NCBI GenBank assembly: GCA_001179505.1
Contig: CDMY01000399.1
Location: 2,111-66,110 of the forward strand
DNA: 64,000 nucleotides
Reading direction: 5' to 3'
DNA from: Vitrella brassicaformis
Taxonomy: Eukaryota; Sar; Vitrellaceae
Positions 36,401 to 48,700 of this stretch are shown one piece after another. The notes beneath the pieces were generated by a model. It worked only from the letters and a program-made list of their open reading frames with translations. It made no database searches and was not told the origin of the DNA. How positions within the stretch are numbered: position 1 is the stretch's first letter; every line of letters begins with the position of its first letter. A program made the position numbers and the translations under genes.

Positions 36401-38330
36401 ATGGAGTCGGCGGGCAGCACAGCATAGACCACAGCTGGCCATCCATCGCCCCAAGCAGTGCTGGCCAAAGTGGGCAAGCTCTGCGATGCCATCCACACCA
36501 AAGAGGCGTACGACGAGGCCGTCCAGCAGCGCGGGCTGGATCCCGTCGAGGCCGAGATCACCGCCGTCATGGCCGACATTTGCCAGCTGCTAGCATCGGC
36601 AAGTGGTCCGCAGGTTCGGGTGTCGAAGCTCCTCCGACCGTTGTCCACCAAGCACATGTGCGACATCGTGGGGCAGAAAGCCGTAGATGCCGGTGTGGTG
36701 CCTGCCTTGGTAGGGCAGCTGAGTGAGTGCGAGGAGATGCAGATACCAGCAACATTAGTTCTGGCCCTAAGCATGCTGGCGGCTGATCATGCTGCGGCGG
36801 TGGTGGATGCGGGTGCGGTCCCGCCCCTGGTGCAGCTCGTGTCGTCAGGCACCGACCGTGTGCGCCTGGCGGCGATTGCGGCGCTGCGCATGATCATGGA
36901 GGGATCGGTGGACCGTCGCGATGCCGTGGTGGCGGCGGGCGTCCTGCAGCCCCTGCTGCCGGTGACGCGCGAGAGCAGCGACACCGATGTGCTGACCTGG
37001 AGTGCCCGCCTGGTGTACGACCTTTGGAGTGTCGCCGAGAACGAGCCTCTCCCCATCCCTCTGGCCGAGTTGGCCCCCTTCGTGCCCGTGCTGGTCGGTC
37101 TCATCGCCGCGCCTGAGCAGGACGACCGTGTGCTGCAGTCCGCACGAGGAGCCTTGGCGCAATACAGTGTGTGTGTTGAGGAAGACGGTCAGTATGCCTA
37201 AGTGCCTGAGAGATCGTTGAGGTGCAGTGCATGGTCCGCTTGTCCTATATGCTCAGGTACCGATGCCGATCGAGATGCTCTTGTGGAGCATGGCGCCGTG
37301 GCGTCGATGGGGACACTTCTGGCCGACAAACACGCGAAATCCATCGGGTACATGATAGTGCACTGCATGACTACGGGTAAGACAGACACACTGAATGATT
37401 CACACACACTCACTGATTGCAAGAACGTCACGTGAGTGTGTATCAATTAATTACAGGCACCACTGCACACAAACAGGCCGTCATCGATGCTGATTTGGTG
37501 CCTCTGCTGGTCGACCTGGCGGCTGGCGAGAAGACTGATCCCAACCTGAAGAAGATAGCAGAGAAGATCATCGGAAATATAGTCCGAGGAGGTTCGCAGC
37601 GACAGGTGCCTACGCTGACCGCTGAACAGCCCCACACTCACGGGCCTGTCTGTGTGTGTGTTCATTCCTCGTTCAATCATTCAGGTTGAGCATGTGGTCG
37701 AGTGCGGCGGCATCCAGCCCATCAGTGGCCTGCTCGACGGCGAGAATGACAATCGACTTACAGCCATGCTCTGGTTGCTGGACAAGATACTAAGGTAGGT
37801 CAACAAGCTGCCGCCTCTGTGATACCCGACGTGTGCTGCCTTTGTGTGTGCAGAGCGGGTCGTCAGAAGCAGGCCACGAGGGCCTCCCCGACAACCCCTA
37901 CTCCACTCTAGTGGACCAGGTGAGCGAGCAAGAGAGAGAATGACGGGAAATAACCACCATTTACACAGCTGTCCTCTATTACGTTTCACGCAGGCGGGCG
38001 GTGTGGACAAGGTAGTCGAGCTGCAGACATACAATGACATGGGAGTCGCACTACAGGTAGCCCCACGTGTAGCAGGAATACCCACTGTCAGTGTGCCCTT
38101 CATTCATTCAGGCGATCGTGTGTCTCATAAGCCACTTCCCTACTCGCGTCGACGCACAGCGATTGGAGGCCTTGATTGAGGCGGGTGTGATCCGGGTGGT
38201 GCAGGCCGACGAGGTGGAGACGAATGTGGGGGCGGATGATGATATCGGTAGCGATGGAGACAGCGATGGCGGTGGAGAGGGGGACGGCCAGCTGGAGGGT
38301 GATAGTCGGGGGGAGAGGGAGGAGGGGTAG
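36401..38330 (+). CDS. Armadillo-repeat protein, importin-alpha-like
   Basis: ARM-repeat solenoid in seven exons (36401-37187, 37257-37376, 37457-37605, 37685-37794, 37856-37919, 37994-38056, 38112-38330; 1512 nt including an internal TAG). Repeats include AAAVVDAGAVPPLVQLVSSG, LVEHGAVASMGTLLAD, QAVIDADLVPLLVDLAAG and VVECGGIQPISGLLDGEN. The closing AGGVDKVVELQTYND parallels the importin-alpha repeat-10 GG.DKIE.LQ.HEN motif. Importin-alpha binds NLS cargo; here the basic importin-beta-binding domain is not visible and an acidic Gly/Asp tail is added. The most natural ATG (36401, MESAGSTA) is followed at codon 9 by TAG (36425-36427), after which the frame continues. Either an unseen splice removes it, translation starts at Met 36569, or it is a nonsense allele. 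Confidence 0.68.
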
Positions 38331-39397
38331 ACAAGACACACACATTTATGAGAGGCTGCATGTCTGCCTTTATGACGGGTTTTCACGTCCATATTGTTTT
38401 CCCTCAGGCGAGGTGGCTGGCGTGCTGCAGTAGAATAGCTAGCTGGGTGGGGGTGGGTGGCTTAGCGGTGAGTGGGCGATTGAGTTGACGTTTCGGACCG
38501 ACACACTTGAAGCTTACGTGTCTCCACACATACACACACATACATCGACACAATTGTGTGTGACGTCCATTCCATAAGTGCACTCAATGCTGGCTACACT
38601 CATCGATCAGTCACAGTGGGTGATACACATGACCAAACAAACACCGCACAAACACCTGAGGTCCGTCACACGCCCCTCGCGGCCCCCCGGCCCGCCCAGA
38701 CTATGGGAGCAAACAACCCGAGAGCACACCACACGCCAAATACATACAGCCAGCAAAGAACGGCACGCCCACAGACCTCCATCCATTAACAGCAAAGTTA
38801 AGTCACGACTACTACTACTACTACAGACACACCAGACACATCAGTGAAGCAGCGAGCCCAACCCCTCCCTCCCTCCCTGTCTGCCTGAGCGGGCGAGTGA
38901 TTCTCTCGGTCACTCAGCTAGTGGTAGCTGTTGCCCCCCCTGAGTTTGCTGCTGCTGCCGTGGCCATAGTGATCGATGCACTAAATGGGCTGTGAGCCGA
39001 CATGCTTCATAGTGCCATTGTGGCCATGTAGATGTGTGTGTGCGCGCGTGCGTGTATGTTCAGCAGCTGAATGCGGTGCGCAGCACACTTACCTGAGAGA
39101 CACGACAGACAGACAGTCAGGCGACGGATGGATGGATGGAGAGACAGATGTGCATATCCTTCGCACATTCGTGTGAGTGAGTGAGTGGATGGATGGATGG
39201 ATGGATGGAAGAGAGGGACCTGTCGCACACCTGTCAATGATTCATCACATATATCGTCCGACCACACACATCTCATACATGTGAAGAGAACTCGGCCTGC
39301 CTCCCTGCCAGCTGGCTACAAGGGGGCTTGCCAAGATCGACAACCAGTCACTAAACACACCACACAGCACAGTAGAGGACACAACAGATCGACACCA
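38331..39397. other. Convergent spacer
   Basis: 1.07 kb between two 3' ends, with CTA, GGAT and CA tracts. No gene seen. Confidence 0.5.
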
Positions 39398-40456
39398 CTA
39401 GACCCTCACTCTCATGTTCTCATTGACCTCCTTCTCCAGGCCGAATCGCCTCAGCAAGCGGCGGAAGAGGCGCATCGACACGGGCAGACGGACGTCGAGC
39501 GGACATGATGCATCGGCAGCACATGGCTCAGTCGTGCAGAGCTCGATATTCGACCCGAAGCGCACCCTCACAAAGGCAGCAATGGTGTCGTCAGGCCGAA
39601 ATCCACTGAGAATAACCAAGCGGCGGTAAGAACGACTCTTCCAGAGCCGGTAGCTGATAGCGATGCCCTCCTCGCCCGTGAGCTCATCACTCATCCGACT
39701 GTCGCTCCTGTCGACGTGTACACTCAGCACGACCCTGGACGCCGAACGGGGGTCTCGTGCGACCCAGCACTGGAGCAGCATGTAGAGCATCAGTGCTGTG
39801 AAGGATGGGAAGAGTTTGTTGTCGTCGATGACCACGGGATTCTGTTGGTTGTAGCCCTTTCTGTAGGGGTCGCCAGGTGGCAGCTTTTCTTTGTATTCGC
39901 CGATGATCGCCCTGTACAGCGGGTCGCCTCTGCACGCCACTCGATGACCAATGAGGGACAAATAGACCGTTTCTGTCAGAGACAGCCGCCGTGAGGCCTT
40001 CGTGCGCACATGAGCCGCCACCCATCGAGCTGACAGCACCACCGGCAGCGTCCTGTCAGCCATCAGCCGATAGTTGACGGCCAGCCGAATGAAGGCCCCA
40101 ATGTTCCTCCAGCCGTCGCCGCCTTGCTCCAGCACACGGGCGCACGCCAGGAAGTAGCCGAGACGGCTTGGACCACGCAGCCGGCGGGAACACCACGCAA
40201 GTCGGCGGAAGATGGCAAGAAGTCCAGCTACATAACCACCAGCAGCCACATTCCCTCCGTACTCGCGGTCGATGTCGATGACGCCTCGGAGGGAATTGCC
40301 TTCAAGACGGGCATCGATGCGCTTCAGCAATAGATCAGCGGTGACGACAGAAATGTGGCTTTCTCGCGAGGTGCTGCGAAGCGCTGCCAATTCACCCACG
40401 GACAGAAAAGGTACGAGCGCATTGTGCCACACATCGATGGGAAGCAGGTCTGTCAT
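39398..40456 (-). CDS. F-box-like protein, single exon, orphan family member 3
   Basis: Intronless 352-residue frame from ATG 40456, rare in this window. The N-terminus (DLLPIDVWHNALVPFLSVGELAALRSTSR) fits an F-box: an LP start, then a helix with LAALRSTSR. Downstream, WRNIGAFIRLAVNYR...LPVVLSARWVAAHVRTKA aligns by pattern with VEIGEVIELAGQCG...LPVILTADDINTHANKT of orphan copy 1, so it is a distant relative. The rest is basic and mixed helix/strand, ending NENMRVRV. An SCF adaptor role is inference from the F-box. Lack of introns beside intron-rich relatives would fit retroposition, but no poly-A trace is evident. Confidence 0.62.
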   Translation of the reverse strand: MTDLLPIDVWHNALVPFLSVGELAALRSTSRESHISVVTADLLLKRIDARLEGNSLRGVIDIDREYGGNVAAGGYVAGLLAIFRRLAWCSRRLRGPSRLGYFLACARVLEQGGDGWRNIGAFIRLAVNYRLMADRTLPVVLSARWVAAHVRTKASRRLSLTETVYLSLIGHRVACRGDPLYRAIIGEYKEKLPPGDPYRKGYNQQNPVVIDDNKLFPSFTALMLYMLLQCWVARDPRSASRVVLSVHVDRSDSRMSDELTGEEGIAISYRLWKSRSYRRLVILSGFRPDDTIAAFVRVRFGSNIELCTTEPCAADASCPLDVRLPVSMRLFRRLLRRFGLEKEVNENMRVRV

Positions 40457-40951
40457 TTCGAGCTGCCGCCATGCCCATCAGGGTTTGGTAACCCTGTACA
40501 CCTAACCCTGAATGAGAGTGCAAAATAATAGCTGTCAGCACCGGTGCATGTGTAAGTTCATAGTGTGTGTGGTCTGGATCCGGATGTGGTTTTGCGATGA
40601 GGATGATCCTGGCTGCAGCCAATGGCCGTCACGTGTACCAGAGTATGAGTGGATGTGTCGTCGTGGGTCAATCCGACCGTTGTGTATGCATCAGCTCAAC
40701 CATTTAATTTGCACGGGACAGACACTTCATGTCGTCCATGATGTATAAATGGACAATATTAATAGGAAACACAGAACAGGCCAATCTCAACAGGTCAGAG
40801 CATGTTGCAGATGGCACACATATCTCCTACCGCCAAAAATGTCAAACACACATCGACAAAGACCCATTGCAGATGACAAAGAAAGGACCTATCAGCAGTC
40901 GACAGACAAGTCAGCGACATGTCTCTCGCACCCGCAGCAACACTTGGTCTA
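40457..40951. other. Spacer, Hint gene 3' flank
   Basis: 495 bp between two minus-strand genes. It must hold the promoter of the intronless F-box-like gene. No repeats of note. Confidence 0.4.
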
Positions 40952-42791
40952 TCAAGAGAAGACCGCCTGAAAAGCGTCGCTCCAGGCTACGCTCCACCTG
41001 AGACACAACAAGCAACATGGAGACGGAGAATAGAAATCGTGAGAGGCGCGGTAGGAGGGGAGGCCACTCGTTTGTGTGTACCTCCAGTATGCTCTGAACA
41101 CACGAGAGTTCACACCAGCAGCACCCCACAGCCAATACACAATCCTGCGCGGCACGAATGCACACGGACAGTCAGGAGTGGTTGTGTCTCCCCTATTGCT
41201 TGGGTGTGTGTGCGTGCCTTGTGTCCAGGTTGGACAGGAGAGTGTATGGCATGTGCGCGTCCAGCGGCTCGTCCGAGTCGGTGATCACCATCCCATTCGC
41301 CACCAGGTGCGAGTCCAGCGTGTAGATCAGCTCCAAACCAGACAACTGAAAACGAGAAACCGGCAATTTCTTTTGAAAGTGGCATCCAGGCGTACACGTG
41401 CTTTTACCTGTGTTGATCTTCTCGCACCAGTGACGCGGGCAGGGCCAGACGGCCAGGAAATCGAGGCATTTGGTGGCGCGGCGGGCGACACGGCCGCCTC
41501 AGTGACATTGCTCCTTCCTGCCGCACTGTCGCCCCCTCCTCTTCTGTGCCAACATCGTGATGGCATTTCTTGCGCGGCGTCTGGCTCTCCTCCGGAATGG
41601 CGGCTGGGCGGCCCTACTGTCTCAATCCAGTCGCCAGGCATCACCTGATCGGCACTGACGACATGCCGGCCCCTCCCTCTTCTCACCACAGGCAGCCTGT
41701 GAGAGGGCGACAGACGGAGAGACACCGATGCCGACGATGAGGAGCATGGTGGCGGTGCATCCTCAGTCCTTGTGGCCTCGATGTCGATCACACGAGTCGG
41801 CCTCACTGCACACAAAGGGTGCACAGACGCAGGCAGCCACTTATGGAATACAAAGAGGTAGACGTGTGTGCGTGTTGTCCCTGACGTACTTGGGTACGAC
41901 TCCCTGAAGTACACCTCTGTCAGTCTGGGCTGCCCTCCTGCGTTCCCGTCGTATGACAGTATCCGATCGCCCACACGCACCTCAGACGCCGCCACGGCCT
42001 CCAGCGGCTGAAACGGCTTGGTTGCTCTCTTTTCCGCTTTCAAAGCCTCCTTGTCCGGCCTTTTGGCCATGATCCCAACACCCAGCAACAGATCGATAAG
42101 GCGACCGATGACCAGGAAGAGTGACATGACACGACTCACTTCGCCGAGACTGCTACGGCGAAAGAAGTGAGCCTCAGTGTTTCCTCCCCTGTGTTGGAAC
42201 GAGTGGTGCAGGCGGGAGCTCAGCGATTGAAATGATGACAACGGATCTCCTGTGTTGGATAATCGGACCAGCGGCCGTGGTGTCTCGTTGTGTGTCGGGA
42301 CCCTCCAGATGGTGGCATTGGGGTCGATGCACGTTTTCTGCGAAAAGGACTGTGCGCAATTGAGCGGCTCGTCAGGCTGGCCGACCCACGTGCCCCAGAG
42401 ACACTGGTAGTCTACAGCACAAACACACACACGCACACATACAGACACACTTACATTCGCTGTGTCGAAGCGAAGCGTGTATCTTCGACGTACGTTTGCC
42501 TGATCTCTCGCCGTGGAGTCTCGCCATCGGGTTGGCCATCTGTTGTGGCCAAAACCACTTGAAGTAATAGACATGCCTACATGACAGACAGACAGATACA
42601 CGTCAGCCAGCGTCAATGGATGGATGGAGGGATGGAGGGACGGAGGGATGGAGGGATGGAGGGATGGGTGGCGTGTCGACATACACGCTGCTGGGGGGCC
42701 CGATGCGGAAGATTCTCCAGATTTTGACTACCGTGTTGACGGCCCAGGCTATCACGGCGGGTCCACCCTCATAGGGCGCTCGCGGCGGCAT
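40952..42791 (-). CDS. Hint (Hedgehog/intein) domain protein, no N-terminal Cys
   Basis: About seven exons from ATG 42791 (42791-42685, 42576-42494, 42411 onward). The N-terminal part has HVYYFKWFWPQQMANPM and HYQCLWGTWVGQPDEPLNC, then a hydrophobic helix (MSLFLVIGRLIDLLLGVGI). A Hint fold follows: VRVGDRILSYDG, TEVYFRESYP, LRLSPSHRLPVV with the block B-like His, SADQVMPGDWIET, and the late HLVANGMVITDS. It ends AFQAVFS. Hint domains catalyse self-cleavage through a first-residue Cys; the residues preceding VRVGDR (KPFQPLEAVAASE) contain no Cys, so autoprocessing is probably lost. Its first 40 bases overlap the final exon of the sushi-repeat gene upstream on the same strand, so the two might be one gene with a misread junction. 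Confidence 0.74.
42616..42668 (+). repeat. GGAT/GGAG microsatellite inside Hint intron 1
   Basis: Repeats of GGATGGAG and GGACGGAG units; entirely intronic. Confidence 0.85.
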
Positions 42792-45700
42792 GATTCCTCA
42801 TAGGGTTTCTTGCCTATACCGGTCTCTATCGTTCGCCGACGCTGCAAACAACCTGCGTGGACGGGTAAAGTCATGACAAACACATAGGGGAGGGAGGGAG
42901 GATGGGTGGACAGACAGATTTTGTCCGTCTGTCTGTCTGTCTGTCTGCCTGTCTGTATGCCTGACACACTCTGTCATTCATTTGTTACCGAAGCCGCCGC
43001 CTCTGACAGTGATGTTCCTTCCGGGCACGTCTCTCATCCACTCATCACCGTGGTAAGGGGAAACGCCGGTCTGCGTCCCCCAGTACTGGGCTGTGATCGT
43101 GACCCTCCCTGACGAACCAACAAACGAAGCAAGGAACAGACAATGAACGCAGAAATTGCAGAACGCTGCGCTTACCTGCGCTGTGAGAAAGGGTGAATAG
43201 TTTCTCCTGGTCCTCCTGCAAGGAAAACACCACAGTGTGTGACGAATCAATCATTGGTCGAGCAACTGGCAAGCTGCCGTTGCGTCATTTTCCTCTTGGT
43301 GTGCACTGCCAGGCAAAGCAAGCGCACCGACCATGAAATCCGCGAGGGTGAAGTTCTCCGTTCTCCCTGACAGACAGGAGAGGTACACATGGGGGGATCC
43401 ATGCACCCGTCATTCATCTACGTATCGGTGTGTGTGTCTCTCTTGAACCATTTCTGTCGCTCACCAACGAAGTCGTCCTTAATCGGGTCTTGATCCCACA
43501 GAGCCAGGTACCACCACTTTGTACGGCTGAACATTATCGGGCCAAGCTGCGGATCGGCAGGCACATGTGGGATGCATGAAGGGGAGCAAGCGCCATTGGT
43601 TCGTCTTTGTGGTCGTCCAATCCACCGCCACACCCACCCTGTTGGGCCATTGTTGAACGATGGCCTCCTTCCCACTGCCTCTGTGTTCTTCGCCTTTGAC
43701 GACCGGCAGGCTGTGCGGCGACTCAAGCCTGCACTTGCTCTCCTTCATCTCGGCCTCACACAGCCTCCCGTAGAAGTCACCCACGCCGACCAGGTCATCG
43801 TCACCCAGCCGGTCCTTGTCACGACATATCCTGAATCCCAACGCATGCATGCATATCTCCATATGTGCCTGTTGATTTCGTCACTCAGTCGACGGCGTAC
43901 ATACATCGGGCCGACTTTGAGGAAAGCTGTCCTGGGCTCGGCCTCCTGTATGGGGCCTTCCGATTCGTTCTTCTGCCCGCCGATCCTCCCCGCGATGTCC
44001 CATTCGGCTGCAACGGTCTTGTTTAGCTTGGGCTGGGGCTTCTCGCAGCCAGGTGTGTAGCAGAAGGCGTAGTATCTCGCCCGATGCCGCCGCACCCATG
44101 GGCGCTGCTTGACAAAGTCGTCGTAGATGAGGTTTTCGAACTCGACAGACAGGGGGCCGGCCACATTGTAGCGGACCGTCTTGTGGGGCTCGCGAAAGGG
44201 CAGGGGGCACATCTCTGGTGGGTGCAGTGTGTGTGGGAGAGACACACACAGACAGGCAGGGGATGCATATGTGCTGTCCCGCCGTGGTTCGCTCACTGAT
44301 GCAGGTGAAGGGTGTAGTGAGGTAGCCGTTAAAACACTGAGTCTTGAATGCAGGCCGGTCATCCCAAGTGGCTTGCTGCGGCTCAGGCAGGTAACCATTG
44401 GCACACCGCACCTCTGTCTCGGCTCCAGGTACCACAAGCCCATGCATTAGGGGCAGGGGGTAGCCTTTCTCTGGGTGGTAGTAGTTCTGCTCCCTCCCGT
44501 CGGCGTACACCATCTCATAACCAAACGGCTCGCACATCGCTGCGGTGGACAGACAGGATCACACAAACTCTGCTGTGTCCCGTCCGCTGCTTCCCCCTCC
44601 CTCCATCCCTTGGTTACGGTGGCACTGCATCTCGGGCTCAGACCAGTGGCCGTTGTTGCAGTGGACCTCTGACGTATAAGGCGGATCGAGCACGTTGGTG
44701 GCAAATGTCCACCTGAAACCAATCACACACGCACGGACATCATCAGCATTGCCCGTAGCACCAAACCAGCATACATACTGACTGACTGACCTGCATTTGA
44801 GTCTGTCTGCGGGTGCCTTTCCGCCTTCAGCCGGGTAGACAAATGAGTCGTTGGTGCAGCAGGAGACCGTCCGTGAGGCGCCGTTCCGCACAGTGCCGGT
44901 GTTGTAGACGGTGTCCATGCCTGTCCCGCTGCGCTCGACAATCATGGAGATGCCGAAGCGGCTGTCGTGGGTGTAGTCCTCCTCAGGCACGTACTCTGGG
45001 CAGTTGGCTGTGAGTGAGTGGGGACAAAGCACATATGTGCCAACGGGGATTCTCTGTCTGAATGTCTCTCTCTCTCTCTCTCTCTATGGCTGACGTTCAC
45101 AGATGAGGAGACGCGTGCTGTAGTCGCCATCCTCGCATGTGATAAACTGCCGGTCAGGCATACCGGACTGAGTGAACACCATCGACTGCCCATCCATCGA
45201 ACATGCCATCGAGTCACACAAAGACACACCCATCTTGATTGACAATTTCTCTTGACTCTTCCTCCATCTGTGCTTACGTCTGAGTGCCTGATGGCGCATC
45301 GTATCTGAAGTGACTTGCCGGCCGGGAACAGTGATTCCGTGAGGTGGTCCCGTGGCCGGACGATCTGATACCGCGACTGGTTCATGACGGCGATGTCATT
45401 CGCCAGCGCCCACTGGACGTAATCGATGCACATCTCTGACGAACACGGTGAATCGACAGACACAGAGAGACAGACAGACAGACAGACATGTGTCGCTTCC
45501 ACCCTCTGTGCGTGTGTGTGTGTGTGTCTGTGTGTGTGTTGCCCCCCCTCAGTGCTCACTTCTGCATCTCAGTTCCATCGGCCACCAGTGTCCATCGTTG
45601 CACTCGATGGTCTCGGGCTCTGAGCCGCTGATGGGCGAGAAGGTGCGTGCGCAAGACACCGATATGACGGTGCCGTGCCGCAGCGACTCGGACCCGCCCT

Positions 45701-48700
45701 CGATGGCGTATTTGGCCATCGACTCGCCCATGCCATCGAAATACACCTGCAACTCAGGGCAGTCACCTAGACAGGAGACCAAGCAAAAACAGGTTGTTTG
45801 TCTGACGGCTCTCGAGCGTGTGTGTGCTGACGTGCGTACGTCTGCACTGTATGCCGGTGAGTGTCCAGACGCCATCCTGACAGTCAGTGCTGTCCATCGG
45901 CCGCGAGAGAGTCGACATGAATCCCCCTGTGGTGTTGCAAGTGACTAGAAGCCGGTTGCCGTGGATGTAGAGAGGCAGCGACCTGTTCTTCTCGTCGACT
46001 CGGGGCACGTTCTCCCCCGACGGCGGCGTGTTGGCGAGTGAGTCTGATATGACGTAGCGGAATGGCTCCTCGTCTGGGCGGTACAGACGAAGGTCTATCT
46101 GGGCCAGGCACGGACCTGCGCACACACACACATCCATCCATCCATCCATATCTCACTGTCCGTCTTGGTGTCTGTCCGTCTGTGTGGTGCTGTCATATAC
46201 GTGGGCATGATAGTGTGGACCGTTCCCACTCGCCGTCGTTGCACCTGACCGTCTCGTTCTCTGGCGCCGGGTGGGGGCAGTACTTGGACTCGCACTTGAG
46301 GATGAATGCCGTCCCGTGGCGCGAGCAGCTGTCACCACCCGCATAAAAGGGAGACGCCTTGTCCTTCTGCACACACAACATACCACCGCCTGTGGTGCCG
46401 TGGTGGGGTGTGCCTCGATCGCCTGCTTGCTTGTCTGAGTTGGTCTTTGGTCATGCATGGCCCGGGCGGCTCGCACTTCATGCGGTTCCCTCTTGTCGGC
46501 TTCACAAACGGCGGACACCGACGATGGCAGAAGTGCTGCATGTCGGTCCACACAGCGTTGCGGCACTGCACGTCGCACTGGTGCTTGCTGCAGTCCTCCA
46601 CGTCCCTTGGAATCCACTCGGGATCGGTCTCACGCATGGTCGCCAGATGCTTCCGCATCTGTGTCATGGGGCTGGCAAGGTCATACTCGCCCTTGCACAT
46701 CAGCTTCATGAACGAGCCGTCGTCGTAGAGCTTCGTTCGGTCGAGCGGCTCGTAGAAGAACCGATCAAGAGTCTCGTTGAGCGTGTCGGCTCCCCCTCCC
46801 CCGCCGACAGAGAATTGAGGGCCGGGTGCCTGCTCCTCCTCCTCGTCTTTCCCTGGCTCAGACGGACGGCCGCTGAAGAGCACCTCATACCGCGCTGGGC
46901 TTAGCTCCCAGAAGGCGTCGCCGCGACACTGGGCTGCACACAGAGACGAGAAAGCGCCCTCATCTGTTGATTTGCTTCTCTGTCTCCTTCGTGCTGTGCT
47001 CACGTTTGCACCGGATGGCCTGTCGCGACCAGGTCCCATTGAGGCACCGCACCATGTCTGGCTCGTCGGACTTCCACTCGGGGTCGCTCCAGCCCTCCAC
47101 ACACCTGATGAACCGCTGGCTATTGTGGCGGAAGTAGGGCTCCACCGCTCGCATGGCGGCCTTGGCCTCCGCTGATGGACTGGCCATGTAGTTGAAACCC
47201 TGCTGGTCGACCTTGAGCTCCTCTGGCGCGAATGTGGGAACCGGGGAGGAGACATACATTTGGGGTGGGCTGAAGGGCGACTGGTAGGGGAGACACCGCT
47301 CTGTGCAAAGCAAACACACCAGACGACAGATGGCTGCGCTGCTGTGTGAGCGTGTGAATGGTCGGCTGGTCGGTTAGTTACTTCTGCATTGCATGGCGAT
47401 GTGTTCGAACCGGCCGTTGTCACACGTGATGGCCTCTACGTGGTCATAGCCCACAGGGGGCAGCGCAGTGAAACCACTGACGATCTCGTCGCTGTCTGAA
47501 GGGCACGGAGACATGCGAATGGTGAAGGGGTGAGGGGGCAGGTGGAAGAGCGTGTTTGCCTTTGCATTGAATGTAGGCGGTCTCCCCGTGCGTGTACAAG
47601 GCTTTGCTGTCGTCTGATGGGGGCGCATACACCACACCAGGCCGGAAGAACCGAGACAGCGGGGCCACACACGGATCTGCACACACATCACATACACCCA
47701 GACACCGCAGCCACTGCTGCATTGTGTTCCACCCACCCCGCCACCCATCCGTCTATGGCTGACCTTTGCAATCGAACTCCCTCGGCGTCCAGTTGCCGTC
47801 GAGGCAGCTCAGTGTGGTGCATTCGTTGCTGCTGAAGGCCGGCTTCCAAGTGGTGCCCCTATCGTCCCCATCCGCCCCACAGCTGATGCTCCGCCACTCG
47901 CGCGGCTGCACATCGGGTGTCTCATCCTTGGCACACCCGAACTTGACGCAGGACGAGTGGCGGGGAAAGTCGCTCAGATGGACGCCGAGGGCGAGGGCGG
48001 CGGGTGTGGACCCCTGTGGGCGGACGATGCCCTCACAGGCCCGATCATCCGTCAGCTGGGTGGCGTCTTCCAGCTGACGGAAGGCGTACCTCTTGAGGTC
48101 GACCACCTCACTAAGATCGCGACACGTCTCTGCATACACAGGCAGGGAGGGGCGATCGTATGTGTGTCAGCGTGATGGGCCTCGCTCACTTTTGCAGGTG
48201 AGATAGGGATCGGGTTCGCTCCATTTGCCGTTCTGGCAGGCGATGGTTGCGATGTCGACGTTCTCCCCGGCCCTGTGTTTGGTTCCCTCTGTGATGTTGA
48301 AGTAGCCCCTTTTGTTTGCGCATCTCACTCGAATCCTCTCTTGGTGGTTGTACAGGTCCTTGTACTTGTCCAGCCGCTCAAACGACAATACCGCTTCGGG
48401 TGTGGCCGTGAGCTCGGGGGCCTTGCACTCCCCTGACACAGACACACACACACGCACACACACGAACACCTCCTGCCCCTTTTCCCCCTCTGTCTATGGA
48501 TGTGTGTGGGGTACTTACTTGTGCAGACGAATGGTGGTGGCACGGGCGTGAAGGTGCCGTTAGAGCAGACAGCCGAGACGAAGCCCGGCTGGGCTGGGGA
48601 AGGGGCAGTGTCGTTGACGAGGGAGCACCTGACAGTGACGTGTGTGCCGTGGGGATACGGGAGGGTGGCGTGGCCTTGGGGCGGCTGGATGGAGTAGAAC

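Noticed and set aside
33782-36427. Idea that TAG is a sense codon here, since two genes carry in-frame TAG
   Set aside because: YEATS4 and CLU end naturally at TAG exactly where the family ends, so TAG is a stop in this genome.
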